From the IMG/VR virus record IMGVR_UViG_3300020202_000125, positions 1 to 43,223 of that record: a DNA stretch of 43,223 bases; one strand, given 5' to 3'. The notes below the pieces were generated by a model. The model searched no databases. It was given only the letters and a program-made list of their open reading frames with translations, and was not told where the DNA came from. This document shows positions 6,501 through 13,429 of this stretch, piece after piece; position 1 is the first letter of the stretch, and each line of letters starts with the position of its first letter. A program made the position numbers and the translations under genes. The stretch comes from a virus.

Positions 6501-7297
6501 CCATCACCCTCGGCACGCCCGTAGGTCCGTTCGGAAAACTCCATGAGGACGAGGCCACCTACCGGTCGAACCCAGCCATCACGCGCTCAATCCTGGAGGA
6601 CTACCTGCGCAATCCTCGGCTCTGCCAGGGAATGCACATCACCGGCGAGTACCAGAAGCCCGACAGCGATTCCTTCCGCGTCGGCACCGCCGCGCATTGC
6701 CTCGTGTTGGAGCCGGACGAGTTCACGGCGCGCTACATCGTGCCGCCAAAGATGGACCGGCGCACGAAAGAGGGCAAAGAGGCATTCTCTGCATTCGGAC
6801 GCGAGCACGCCGGGAAAAAATTTCTCGACCAGGAGGAATTCGACCTGGTCCACCGCATGGCCGAGGCGGTTTCGCAGAATGCCTGCGCCCAGGACCTGCT
6901 GTGGGGCGCTGAGGTCGAGGTGGTCTACCGCCACAATGGCACCCCCCTCGCCACGCAATGCCGAGTTGATGCGGTCACACCTACGCACGTGGTCGACCTC
7001 AAGACCACGGAGTCACTGGCCAAGTTCAAGCGCTCGCTGTGGGATCTCGGCTATCACCGCCAAGCGGCGTGGTACCTCGAGCATGTCGATCCGCAGCTGC
7101 CGTTCATCTTCATCGCCGTTGAGAAGTCCGCCCCCTACGCCGTCGGCATCTTCCAGATTGAGTCGCGCGGACTCTCCATGGCACGCGATCAACTCAGCGA
7201 CGCCCTCGCTCGTCTTGCAGACAGCATCGCCACCAACCGCTGGGAACGTGATGCCGGGGTCATCGAAACCGTGAATGCTCCGCCATGGCTACCGTAG
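6497..7297 (+). CDS. PD-(D/E)XK exonuclease (RecE/ExoVIII-like), 266 aa
   Basis: Contains FRVGTAAH at 60-67, CRVDAV at 155-160, VVDLKTT at 165-171 and YHRQAAWY at 186-193. These are the ordered motifs of the putative ExoVIII/RecE-type nuclease family; the Asp of RVDA and the D-x-K of DLKT are the likely metal-binding core. It would resect double-stranded ends to leave 3' single strands for the Sak4-like protein and SSB encoded nearby. Overlaps the next gene by 13 bases. Confidence 0.85.
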   Translation: MTITLGTPVGPFGKLHEDEATYRSNPAITRSILEDYLRNPRLCQGMHITGEYQKPDSDSFRVGTAAHCLVLEPDEFTARYIVPPKMDRRTKEGKEAFSAFGREHAGKKFLDQEEFDLVHRMAEAVSQNACAQDLLWGAEVEVVYRHNGTPLATQCRVDAVTPTHVVDLKTTESLAKFKRSLWDLGYHRQAAWYLEHVDPQLPFIFIAVEKSAPYAVGIFQIESRGLSMARDQLSDALARLADSIATNRWERDAGVIETVNAPPWLP

Positions 7298-7530
7298 TCC
7301 CCACCACCATCCACACCGCGCACGGGTATAGCCTGTACTCGGACAGTGGTAAACCACGCGTGCGACGCGAGTGGATGCAGCGCGTCAACGGCATCCCAAC
7401 CAAGCACCACACCGAATTCGACCTCGTCCGTGACCACTTCGGTTCCGGCGCGAAGGCGCAGGATGCCTGGGACCAGCTGAGCCGGGCTTGGGACGAGTGG
7501 CGGACCTGGATCGAGGCGAACACGCGATGA
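7285..7530 (+). CDS. Hypothetical protein, 81 aa
   Basis: ATG lies within the end of the exonuclease gene. Basic N-terminal half and a tryptophan-rich C-terminal helix (DAWDQLSRAWDEWRTWIE). No known motif. Located between the exonuclease and the helicase, so a replication/recombination accessory role is possible but unsupported. Confidence 0.6.
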   Translation: MATVVPTTIHTAHGYSLYSDSGKPRVRREWMQRVNGIPTKHHTEFDLVRDHFGSGAKAQDAWDQLSRAWDEWRTWIEANTR

Positions 7531-7552
7531 CCGGCACCGCCTGCGACCTGAC

Positions 7553-9070
7553 GTGAGCGATCACACCCACAACCTGGAGATCGAAGCCAGCGTCCTGGCC
7601 ACGGTCGTCCACGCCCAGGACCCCAAGAAGGCCTGGGCCATAGTGGGCGAACACCTCCAGACCCCCCTCGCGTTCTACGGCCGCGACCACCAGTTGCTGG
7701 CCCTGGTGATCGGTGCCCAGTGGGCCGCCGGCGCAGACATCGACGCCACCTCGCTCCTCGCCGCCCTCAGCCAGGTATCGTTCGCCGACGCCATGCGTCA
7801 GCTCTCGAATGTTAACAATGGTGCTACTGTTACACTCGACCCTTTCCGCTCCCCCGACGACCCCCTCTCCCTGGTCATCGGACTGACCTCGGACATCCTC
7901 GTCGGCGTCACCCCCAGAGCGAGTTCGCCGGAAGCCCTGGGCCGACAGGCCAAGATCGTCGCGGACCACTACCGCCAGCGGCAGGTGATCGCCCTGCTGA
8001 CCAAGGCACTGGAGGGTCTCAACGCAGCCTCCGCCCGCACCAAGCTCGGCGAGATCGCCGACGGTATCTTTAACGGGCTCGCTAAGGTGGTTTCCGGGCG
8101 TTCTGGGGCACGATCCCTGCACGAGCACGGCTATGACGCCATCAAGGCGCACGACCGCGCCAGCGAGGCGGGAAACCGCCCCCTGCCGGTATGGCCACTG
8201 CCCACCCTCAATGACCTCTGCCCGTTCCGGGGCGGGGCCATGGTGGTGCTGGCCGGTTCACCGGGCTCGGGCAAGACCTCCCTGGCGCTCCAGGTCGCCA
8301 CCGAATCCGCCAAAGTCCTGGGCGGTCCCTGCGGTGTGGGGATCGTCTCCCGCGAGATGCCGGGCCTGGACCTGGCCCGCCTGGTGGTCTCCCGTCACCT
8401 GGGAGTACCGCGCAGCGACATCGAGAGGGGCCTGCTGCTGGGGTGGCAACGCGCCGAAGCCCTGGCCTACCTCGACCGGATCGGCCACGGCCAAGGCGTC
8501 GTCATCTACGACAACCTCGGGCCCTGCACCTCGCGCGACATCTGCGCCTGGGCCAGACAGCAGGTCCTCAGGACGGGCGGATCGTTCCGCCTGCTGGTGA
8601 TCGACCACCTCCAGCTCCTCGACGGCGCCTCGCCCAAGGCCTCCGAGTACGAGCGCATCAGCCAGGCCACCCGCGAACTGAAATGCGTGGCGCTCGAGCT
8701 GGACATCACCGTCCTGCTGCTGAGCCAGCTGAATCGCGCGGCCAAGAACACTGGTCAAGCGGCCAAGGGTTTTGGTCGTGCCGGCATGGAAGCCGGGCTC
8801 GGCGCCGACGACTTCGAGCTGAAGGACCTGCGCGGTAGCGGCACCATCGAGGCTGACGCCGACCAAGTCGTCTTCCTGTGCAACCTGCAGCCTGGCGCCG
8901 CGCAACCCAACGTCCGCATCAAGGTCGCCAAAAACCGCTGGGGAGCCCTTGGCTGTGTCGAATGCGTATTCGACAAGCCCAACGGTCAGGTTTACCGGGA
9001 AAAAATTTCACCACCGGGGTCCAACCGCATGGCCAGCGAGCCGTCGGAGGCCGAGGACCTCTTTACCTAG
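7553..9070 (+). CDS. DnaB-like replicative helicase, 505 aa
   Basis: GTG start at 7553. The N-terminal about 180 residues are helical, as in DnaB N-domains. Then Walker A GSPGSGKT (235-242), Walker B LLVIDHLQLLDG (347-358), LSQLNR, RGSGTIEADADQVVFL (the DnaB sensor/arginine-finger region) and AKNRWGALG. This is the full DnaB/RecA-like helicase order, at normal family length. It would unwind the fork using host polymerase, since no phage polymerase is seen. Followed after 9 bases by SSB. Confidence 0.9.
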   Translation: MSDHTHNLEIEASVLATVVHAQDPKKAWAIVGEHLQTPLAFYGRDHQLLALVIGAQWAAGADIDATSLLAALSQVSFADAMRQLSNVNNGATVTLDPFRSPDDPLSLVIGLTSDILVGVTPRASSPEALGRQAKIVADHYRQRQVIALLTKALEGLNAASARTKLGEIADGIFNGLAKVVSGRSGARSLHEHGYDAIKAHDRASEAGNRPLPVWPLPTLNDLCPFRGGAMVVLAGSPGSGKTSLALQVATESAKVLGGPCGVGIVSREMPGLDLARLVVSRHLGVPRSDIERGLLLGWQRAEALAYLDRIGHGQGVVIYDNLGPCTSRDICAWARQQVLRTGGSFRLLVIDHLQLLDGASPKASEYERISQATRELKCVALELDITVLLLSQLNRAAKNTGQAAKGFGRAGMEAGLGADDFELKDLRGSGTIEADADQVVFLCNLQPGAAQPNVRIKVAKNRWGALGCVECVFDKPNGQVYREKISPPGSNRMASEPSEAEDLFT

Positions 9071-9079
9071 GAGCATTGC

Positions 9080-9487
9080 ATGAACGTGAATCGCACCCTC
9101 TTGGCGGGGAACCTCACCCGCGACGTTGAATCGCGCGCCGTCGGCGACAAGACCGTCGCCAACTTCGGACTGGCCATCAATCACCGCTACAAGGGCAAGG
9201 ACGGAGAGGTCAAAGAGGAAGCCACCTTTGTCGACATCGAAGCCTGGGGCCGCACGGGCGAGCTCTGCGCCCAGTATCTCACCAAGGGCAGCGGCTGCTT
9301 CATCGAGGGGCGTCTGAAGCTCGACCAGTGGACTGACAAGGATGGCCAGAAGCGCTCGAAGCTGAAGGTCGTCGCCGACAGCGTCCAGTTCATGGGCCGC
9401 AAGGACGAGGCGCCCAAGGCCGCTACTGCGGCCGCATCGTCACAGCCCGTCCAGCAACCTGTCGCCGACGACGGCATCCCGTTCTAA
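9080..9487 (+). CDS. Single-stranded DNA-binding protein, 135 aa
   Basis: MNVNRTLLAGNLTRDVESRA, AWGRTGELCAQYLTKG and IEGRLKLDQW are the SSB OB-fold signature. An Ala/Gln-rich linker leads to the acidic tip DDGIPF, which in SSBs recruits partner proteins. SD AGGAG nine bases before the ATG. It completes the exonuclease/Sak4/SSB recombination set and supports the helicase. Confidence 0.95.
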   Translation: MNVNRTLLAGNLTRDVESRAVGDKTVANFGLAINHRYKGKDGEVKEEATFVDIEAWGRTGELCAQYLTKGSGCFIEGRLKLDQWTDKDGQKRSKLKVVADSVQFMGRKDEAPKAATAAASSQPVQQPVADDGIPF

Positions 9488-9490
9488 GCC

Positions 9491-9682
9491 ATGCCACTTC
9501 GCAACGACACCATGCAGCGGGTCTACGAGGTGGCGGATCGCCGCCGCCTCATGGCCCTGCACCGCCAGTACGGAACGGACATCATTAACCATCAGCGCTG
9601 GGCCCACCAAGCCCGTGCCAAACAACAGGCCGTCGAGCTCGAGTTGGACGAGCAACACCCTGGGTGGAGGGAGAAGTCGTGA
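9491..9682 (+). CDS. Small hypothetical protein, 63 aa
   Basis: ATG three bases after the ssb stop. Basic, helical (YEVADRRRLMALHRQYG), ending in a Gln/Glu-rich helix. No motif recognised. Overlaps the next gene (GTGA). Confidence 0.65.
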   Translation: MPLRNDTMQRVYEVADRRRLMALHRQYGTDIINHQRWAHQARAKQQAVELELDEQHPGWREKS

Positions 9683-9840
9683 ACAACGACGATGTGACCC
9701 TGGCGATCTTCTGCGCCATGGTCCCCTATTGGGAGAGGGCCGGACTCCACAATCGCAGGTGGCAGGTCGAGCAGTCCATCCAAATTGCAGCCGAATACCT
9801 GAAGATCCGCGAGGATCTTCGGTACAAGGCCAAGCCATGA
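9679..9840 (+). CDS. Small hypothetical protein, 53 aa
   Basis: GTG start overlapping the previous stop, with AGGGAG upstream. MNNDDVTLAIFCAMVPYWER followed by a helical end; no family recognised. Overlaps the next small gene by ATGA. Confidence 0.6.
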   Translation: MNNDDVTLAIFCAMVPYWERAGLHNRRWQVEQSIQIAAEYLKIREDLRYKAKP

Positions 9841-9941
9841 CCGCCACGCCAGACCCCGACATGCTCTGGGCCTACATCGCGCTCGCGGTCATCACCGTTT
9901 TGACCATGGTCGGGATGGTGGTGGGACGGTTCGGCCCATGA
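9837..9941 (+). CDS. Single-pass membrane miniprotein, 34 aa
   Basis: ATGA overlap at both ends. MTATPDPDMLWAYIALAVIT continues as one hydrophobic segment to about residue 28, with a short GRFGP tail. A predicted inner-membrane miniprotein; function unknown. Confidence 0.55.
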   Translation: MTATPDPDMLWAYIALAVITVLTMVGMVVGRFGP

Positions 9942-10129
9942 ACGACCAACCCACCGTCGCCGATCTCTGCCGACAGATCCATGACCTCAACCTCGCGCTG
10001 GCGGAATCGCAGGGTGCGCTCGCCCTGGCCGATGCCGAGGTCAAGCGCCTGAACCAGGAGGTCCTCCGGCTACAGAACGCCGCCGCCGTGCTCAGCCAGT
10101 ACTTCTACGACGTGAGGATCGAGCCATGA
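9938..10129 (+). CDS. Small coiled-coil protein, 63 aa
   Basis: MNDQPTVADLCRQIHDLNLA then heptad-like leucines (ALADAEVKRLNQEVLRLQNA) predict a coiled coil. Coupled by ATGA on both sides. Function unknown. Confidence 0.65.
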   Translation: MNDQPTVADLCRQIHDLNLALAESQGALALADAEVKRLNQEVLRLQNAAAVLSQYFYDVRIEP

Positions 10130-10347
10130 GGAAGCCAACGGCTACCAGGCTAGCCATGACACTAAAGGAATTCGTGACGTACATGGAGCTGAAGCAGCGC
10201 AATGACGAGTTTCATAACAGTAGCAGGCAACGCTCCCGGTACGGCATCCCGGATGATCCCGGATATCCCGACTATATTGAGCGCTCGGTTGAAGCCCAGC
10301 GCGCATTCGATGACTTCGTTGCCGAAGCGAAGGCGCGCGACCAATGA
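10126..10347 (+). CDS. Small hypothetical protein, 73 aa
   Basis: ATGA-coupled. MRKPTATRLAMTLKEFVTYM, then a polar middle and a helical end; no family recognised. An internal ATG at 10156 is possible but lacks a better SD. Confidence 0.6.
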   Translation: MRKPTATRLAMTLKEFVTYMELKQRNDEFHNSSRQRSRYGIPDDPGYPDYIERSVEAQRAFDDFVAEAKARDQ

Positions 10348-10520
10348 ACGACCCCATCCACCGCCTCATCAACCTGGCCAATCAGCTCGGATCGATCGGC
10401 ATGCTCGTCGGCGCCACCAAGGCGCTCCATGACCCGCGCTACACCAACCTCCTCCTGCAGTACGTGCGCGTCAAAGACGAGCTCGCGGCGATTGCGGCGG
10501 AGTTCGAGAGGGCGCCATGA
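10344..10520 (+). CDS. Small helical protein, 58 aa
   Basis: ATGA overlaps with both neighbours. MNDPIHRLINLANQLGSIGM followed by two short helices. No motif recognised; the overlaps support translation. Confidence 0.6.
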   Translation: MNDPIHRLINLANQLGSIGMLVGATKALHDPRYTNLLLQYVRVKDELAAIAAEFERAP

Positions 10521-11122
10521 GCATCCGCACCGCCATCCGTGATCACGGCAACATCATCGTCGGCATCACCGGCCGCCGCGGGTCTGGCAAGTCCACCTTC
10601 GCCGCCTCCATCGGGGGCTGGCGTATGGGCTTCGCCGATCCCATCCGCGCCGTCACCGAAGCCGTGTTCGGCTCCCAGTACCGCACCGCCGAGGAGAAGG
10701 CTGCCACCGATGCATACTGGCAGGAGCGCCTCGGCGACGACTGGTCAACCGGCCGCAAGATCCTCCAGCGCACCGGCACCGAGGTGTTCCGCGCCGGCGT
10801 CCACAAGGACATCTGGCTGTACGTCATGGAACGCCGCCTGCTCGAGCTGTGCAACCGACCGCCCATGCTGATCACGATCGACGACGTCCGCTTCGACAAC
10901 GAGGCCGAGTTCCTGCGCGACCTCGGCGGCACCATCGTGCGCGTGGTCAACACCAACCAGCCGCCGAACGACGACGACCACACCAGCGAAGCCGGAATCA
11001 GCGACGACCTGGTCAACGCCGAGTTCCGTTGCGCCACCAAAGGCGAATGCCAGTCGATCGCCAAGGCGTTCCTGTTCCTGCTGGAGAAGGCCAAGCCACT
11101 TCCGGCCGCGACTGCACCTTGA
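10517..11122 (+). CDS. Deoxynucleoside monophosphate kinase, 201 aa
   Basis: Walker A GITGRRGSGKST at residues 16-27; then IDDVRFDNEAEFLRDLGG and VNTNQPPNDDDHTSEAG, the pattern of T4 gp1-type dNMP kinases. These phosphorylate dNMPs to dNDPs for phage DNA synthesis, often from degraded host DNA. Length is typical for phage versions. The stop overlaps the -35 of a promoter for the next gene. Confidence 0.85.
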   Translation: MSIRTAIRDHGNIIVGITGRRGSGKSTFAASIGGWRMGFADPIRAVTEAVFGSQYRTAEEKAATDAYWQERLGDDWSTGRKILQRTGTEVFRAGVHKDIWLYVMERRLLELCNRPPMLITIDDVRFDNEAEFLRDLGGTIVRVVNTNQPPNDDDHTSEAGISDDLVNAEFRCATKGECQSIAKAFLFLLEKAKPLPAATAP

Positions 11123-11146
11123 CATCATTAGCAAACGTGGTACAGA
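11119..11146 (+). promoter_or_regulatory. Internal promoter for the RusA gene
   Basis: TTGACA (11119-11124), 16-base spacer ending TGG, TACAGA (11141-11146). This is the TTGACA-N13-TGN-TANNNN pattern seen elsewhere in the genome. The predicted start falls at 11152-11153, on the ATG of the next gene, which has no SD; this predicts a leaderless transcript. Confidence 0.6.
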
Positions 11147-11151
11147 TACCC

Positions 11152-11550
11152 ATGCACGAAGCCGTTGACCTTTTCGTCGCGATGAAGCCCGCTGCCAAGG
11201 CCCGCCCGCGGGTGACCAGGCGCGGGGTCTACATGCCGAAGGCGTACCAGGTCTGGAGAAAGACGTTCCAGGAACTGGCCAGGCCACAGTACCAGGGCGA
11301 GCCGTTCACGTGCCCGGTGTACCTCGCGGTCATCTTCTCCACCAAGACCGGAACGATGCGGCCGGACATCGACAATGCTGCCGGGGCCGTGCTCGATGCG
11401 CTGCAACCCTGGTTCATCAAGAATGATAGCCAGGTCCGCGAGCTGATCGCGGGCGTTGTCATCGACGGCAAGTTTCCGGGGCTCTGCCGTCCGTCCGGAA
11501 TCGCCGTGCTCCTGCAGACGGCATCGGTCCTTGAAGAACTGGCGCACTAA
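11152..11550 (+). CDS. RusA-like Holliday junction resolvase, 132 aa
   Basis: KARPRVTRRG near residues 16-25, PKAYQVWR, then MRPDIDNAAGAVLDALQ. Asp72, Asp74 and Asp92 (in KNDSQV) match the three-aspartate active site of RusA, which cuts four-way junctions symmetrically. Length fits the family. It would resolve recombination or replication intermediates before packaging. Start chosen at ATG 11152; an in-frame GTG at 11137 lies inside the promoter. Neither has an SD. Confidence 0.85.
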   Translation: MHEAVDLFVAMKPAAKARPRVTRRGVYMPKAYQVWRKTFQELARPQYQGEPFTCPVYLAVIFSTKTGTMRPDIDNAAGAVLDALQPWFIKNDSQVRELIAGVVIDGKFPGLCRPSGIAVLLQTASVLEELAH

Positions 11551-11825
11551 TGAACACCACAGCCATTGACGAAGTCCTGTATGACGATGCGTACGTGCCG
11601 CTCCTGGAGATCGTAGAGCGACTGTGCGATCGCATCGGCGGTAACCCACTCGTCGGTGCACCGCAATGGAACTCATCCGTCTACCACGAGTGGTGCCGGT
11701 TCGCTGAACGCGTGTGGATCGAGGGCTACAATCCGTCGGCGGTGTTCGTGGCACTGCGCGATGGTGGTTACCCCAAGCGGACGATCAACGGCATCGAGTG
11801 CTGGAGCAGGAGGACTGGCCGATGA
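11550..11825 (+). CDS. Hypothetical protein, 91 aa
   Basis: ATG overlaps the last base of the RusA stop. MNTTAIDEVLYDDAYVPLLE then ERLCDRIGGN and a C-terminal RDGGYPKRTINGIECWSR. Helical; no family recognised. ATGA overlap with the phosphoesterase gene. Confidence 0.65.
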   Translation: MNTTAIDEVLYDDAYVPLLEIVERLCDRIGGNPLVGAPQWNSSVYHEWCRFAERVWIEGYNPSAVFVALRDGGYPKRTINGIECWSRRTGR

Positions 11826-12517
11826 GCACGGTGCTCGCCATACCCGATCTCCACATGCCATTCCAGCACCGTGATGCGTTCGAGTTCCTGGCGCAGGTCA
11901 AGCGCAAGTACAGGCCGGACATCATCATCAACCTGGGTGACGAAGTCGATCATCACGCGCTGTCGGATCACGACCACGACGTGGATGGCCATTCCGCCGG
12001 CGACGAGTTCCAGATGGCGCTCGAGGAGATGAGCCATCTGTACGCGATGTTCCCGTCATGCGGAGTCGCGGTGAGCAATCACGGTCTTCGCCCATTCCGC
12101 AGAGCATACCGCTACGGGCTACCAAAAGCGTTCCTGCGGGATTATCACGAGTTCATGCAGGCCCCACCAGGGTGGCGGTGGGAGGACTCATTCACCGTTG
12201 ACGGGGTCGTCTACGAGCACGGCATGGGCATGTCCGGCCCTGGCGGAGCGCTCAAGGCTGCGCTGGCCAATATGGCGAGCACGGTCATCGGGCACCTGCA
12301 CAGCTGGGCCGGGATCGCATTCTCTGCGAACCAGAAGTGTCTGGTGTGGGGCATGAACGCTGGGTGCCTGCTGGATCGTGATCGCTATGCCTTCGCGTAC
12401 GGTCGCATCCACAAGTCGAAGCCGATCCTGGGCTGTGGCATCATCCGCGATGCGGTGCCGACGTATATACCGATGATACTCAACAGGTCCGGCAGGTGGA
12501 CCGGTGGGGGTTTGTGA
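11822..12517 (+). CDS. Calcineurin-like metallophosphoesterase, 231 aa
   Basis: IPDLHMP (D9, H11), NLGDEVDHH (GDEVD 39-43), SNHG (85-88, in place of the usual GNHD/E) and GHLHS (157-161) give the ordered metal ligands of the metallophosphoesterase superfamily. The substrate cannot be read from sequence; phage members act on nucleotides or DNA ends. The Asn-His of the third motif is kept. Starts by ATGA overlap. Confidence 0.8.
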   Translation: MSTVLAIPDLHMPFQHRDAFEFLAQVKRKYRPDIIINLGDEVDHHALSDHDHDVDGHSAGDEFQMALEEMSHLYAMFPSCGVAVSNHGLRPFRRAYRYGLPKAFLRDYHEFMQAPPGWRWEDSFTVDGVVYEHGMGMSGPGGALKAALANMASTVIGHLHSWAGIAFSANQKCLVWGMNAGCLLDRDRYAFAYGRIHKSKPILGCGIIRDAVPTYIPMILNRSGRWTGGGL

Positions 12518-12768
12518 TGTGGCCATTCAGTCCGCGACTGGTTCCCGAGATCGTGACCGGTCGACGCAACATCATGTACGTCGCTGTCGGTGACGCTGGT
12601 CATCAAACCATTGTCCAGGACGCGCAGATGCCGGGTATTGTCGAGGTGTACATTCCGCGCGATCCCAAGCCGGTGCTGGTGGTGCTGTCGGCCGAGGAGG
12701 TAAGTCACCTGCTCAAAGCGATGGCGCGGTATGTGGACCTGAAACAGACCGAGGAGTGCTCGACGTGA
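12517..12768 (+). CDS. Hypothetical protein, 83 aa
   Basis: ATG shares its first base with the previous TGA; the in-frame ATG at 12496 is inside the phosphoesterase gene. MWPFSPRLVPEIVTGRRNIM then beta-rich sequence and a helix at LSAEEVSHLLKAMARYV. No known motif. Confidence 0.65.
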   Translation: MWPFSPRLVPEIVTGRRNIMYVAVGDAGHQTIVQDAQMPGIVEVYIPRDPKPVLVVLSAEEVSHLLKAMARYVDLKQTEECST

Positions 12769-13058
12769 AACGCAAGCGAGCCATAAGGCGCGGCGACCTG
12801 GTCGAGGTCACCCTGCTCGACCACTACAGCGCCGCCGACGGCTGGACGGATCTGCAGGATCTCGAGCGGATCGAGCCGCTGCGCTGCAAGACCGTCGGAT
12901 ATGTCGTTGCTGCCGACAAGACGCACCTGCGGCTGGCGTCGACCATCGCCGGCATCGATCAGGAGGCACAGCAGGGATCCCTGGCGATGACGGTCATCAG
13001 GGCCTGTATTACAGGTGTGGTCGTCCTGAGGCGCGGGCGTGGCCCATCCGGAAACTAG
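12765..13058 (+). CDS. Hypothetical protein, 97 aa
   Basis: GTG in a GTGA overlap. MKRKRAIRRGDLVEVTLLDH suggests a small beta-barrel-like protein (GDLVEV; CKTVGYVVAADKTHLRLAST); similar small phage proteins are of unknown role. It is the last gene clearly coupled into the replication operon. Confidence 0.65.
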   Translation: MKRKRAIRRGDLVEVTLLDHYSAADGWTDLQDLERIEPLRCKTVGYVVAADKTHLRLASTIAGIDQEAQQGSLAMTVIRACITGVVVLRRGRGPSGN

Positions 13059-13062
13059 CACA

Positions 13063-13091
13063 TTGCGCGGCAGGACAATACCCAGTATAGC
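13063..13091 (+). promoter_or_regulatory. Promoter candidate and hairpin before the 13100 gene
   Basis: TTGCGC (13063-13068), 17-base spacer, TATAGC (13086-13091); predicted start near 13098, two bases before the ATG. The region also contains an inverted repeat (ATACCCAG 13078-13085 and CTGGGGTAT 13091-13099, one bulged G) that could be an operator or a weak terminator of the upstream operon. Confidence 0.45.
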
Positions 13092-13099
13092 TGGGGTAT

Positions 13100-13429
13100 A
13101 TGCCCATTCCCGACAGCCATGTATGCCGCGTTTGCAAGACGGCTTTCGCGTTCGTCCGCCCCGCCACGGGATTGGGCAAGGCATTCGGCTGGGGCCTGGT
13201 CGGCCTCGGGCTGATCGCTACGCCACTCGCCCCGCTGCTGATTCCTGGCGTGGTGATCGCGGTCGTCAGCCATCGCCGTGACCGCGCCAGGTGCACGGCT
13301 TGCCGGAGCAAGGACGTCGTTCCCCTGGAGACCCCTGAGGGTCAGGCACTCACAGGACGCTCGCCTGCTCACGGCGCTTCTGCTGTGCGCGATCCTTCGC
13401 CTGCTGTAGGGCACGAAGCGTCTCGCTGA
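13100..13429 (+). CDS. Zinc-ribbon membrane protein, 109 aa
   Basis: CRVCKTAF near residue 9 and CTACRSKD near 64 form a split zinc ribbon. They enclose a hydrophobic Gly/Leu-rich segment (LVGLGLIATPLAPLLIPGVV) predicted to cross the membrane. The last 80 bases overlap the end of the convergent late gene, so the C-terminal tail may be poorly constrained. Apparently has its own promoter. Confidence 0.6.
   Translation: MPIPDSHVCRVCKTAFAFVRPATGLGKAFGWGLVGLGLIATPLAPLLIPGVVIAVVSHRRDRARCTACRSKDVVPLETPEGQALTGRSPAHGASAVRDPSPAVGHEASR

Noticed and set aside
13330-13343. GACCC/GGGTC hairpin as a terminator between convergent operons
   Set aside because: Only 5 bp with no T-run, and it lies inside the 13100 gene.
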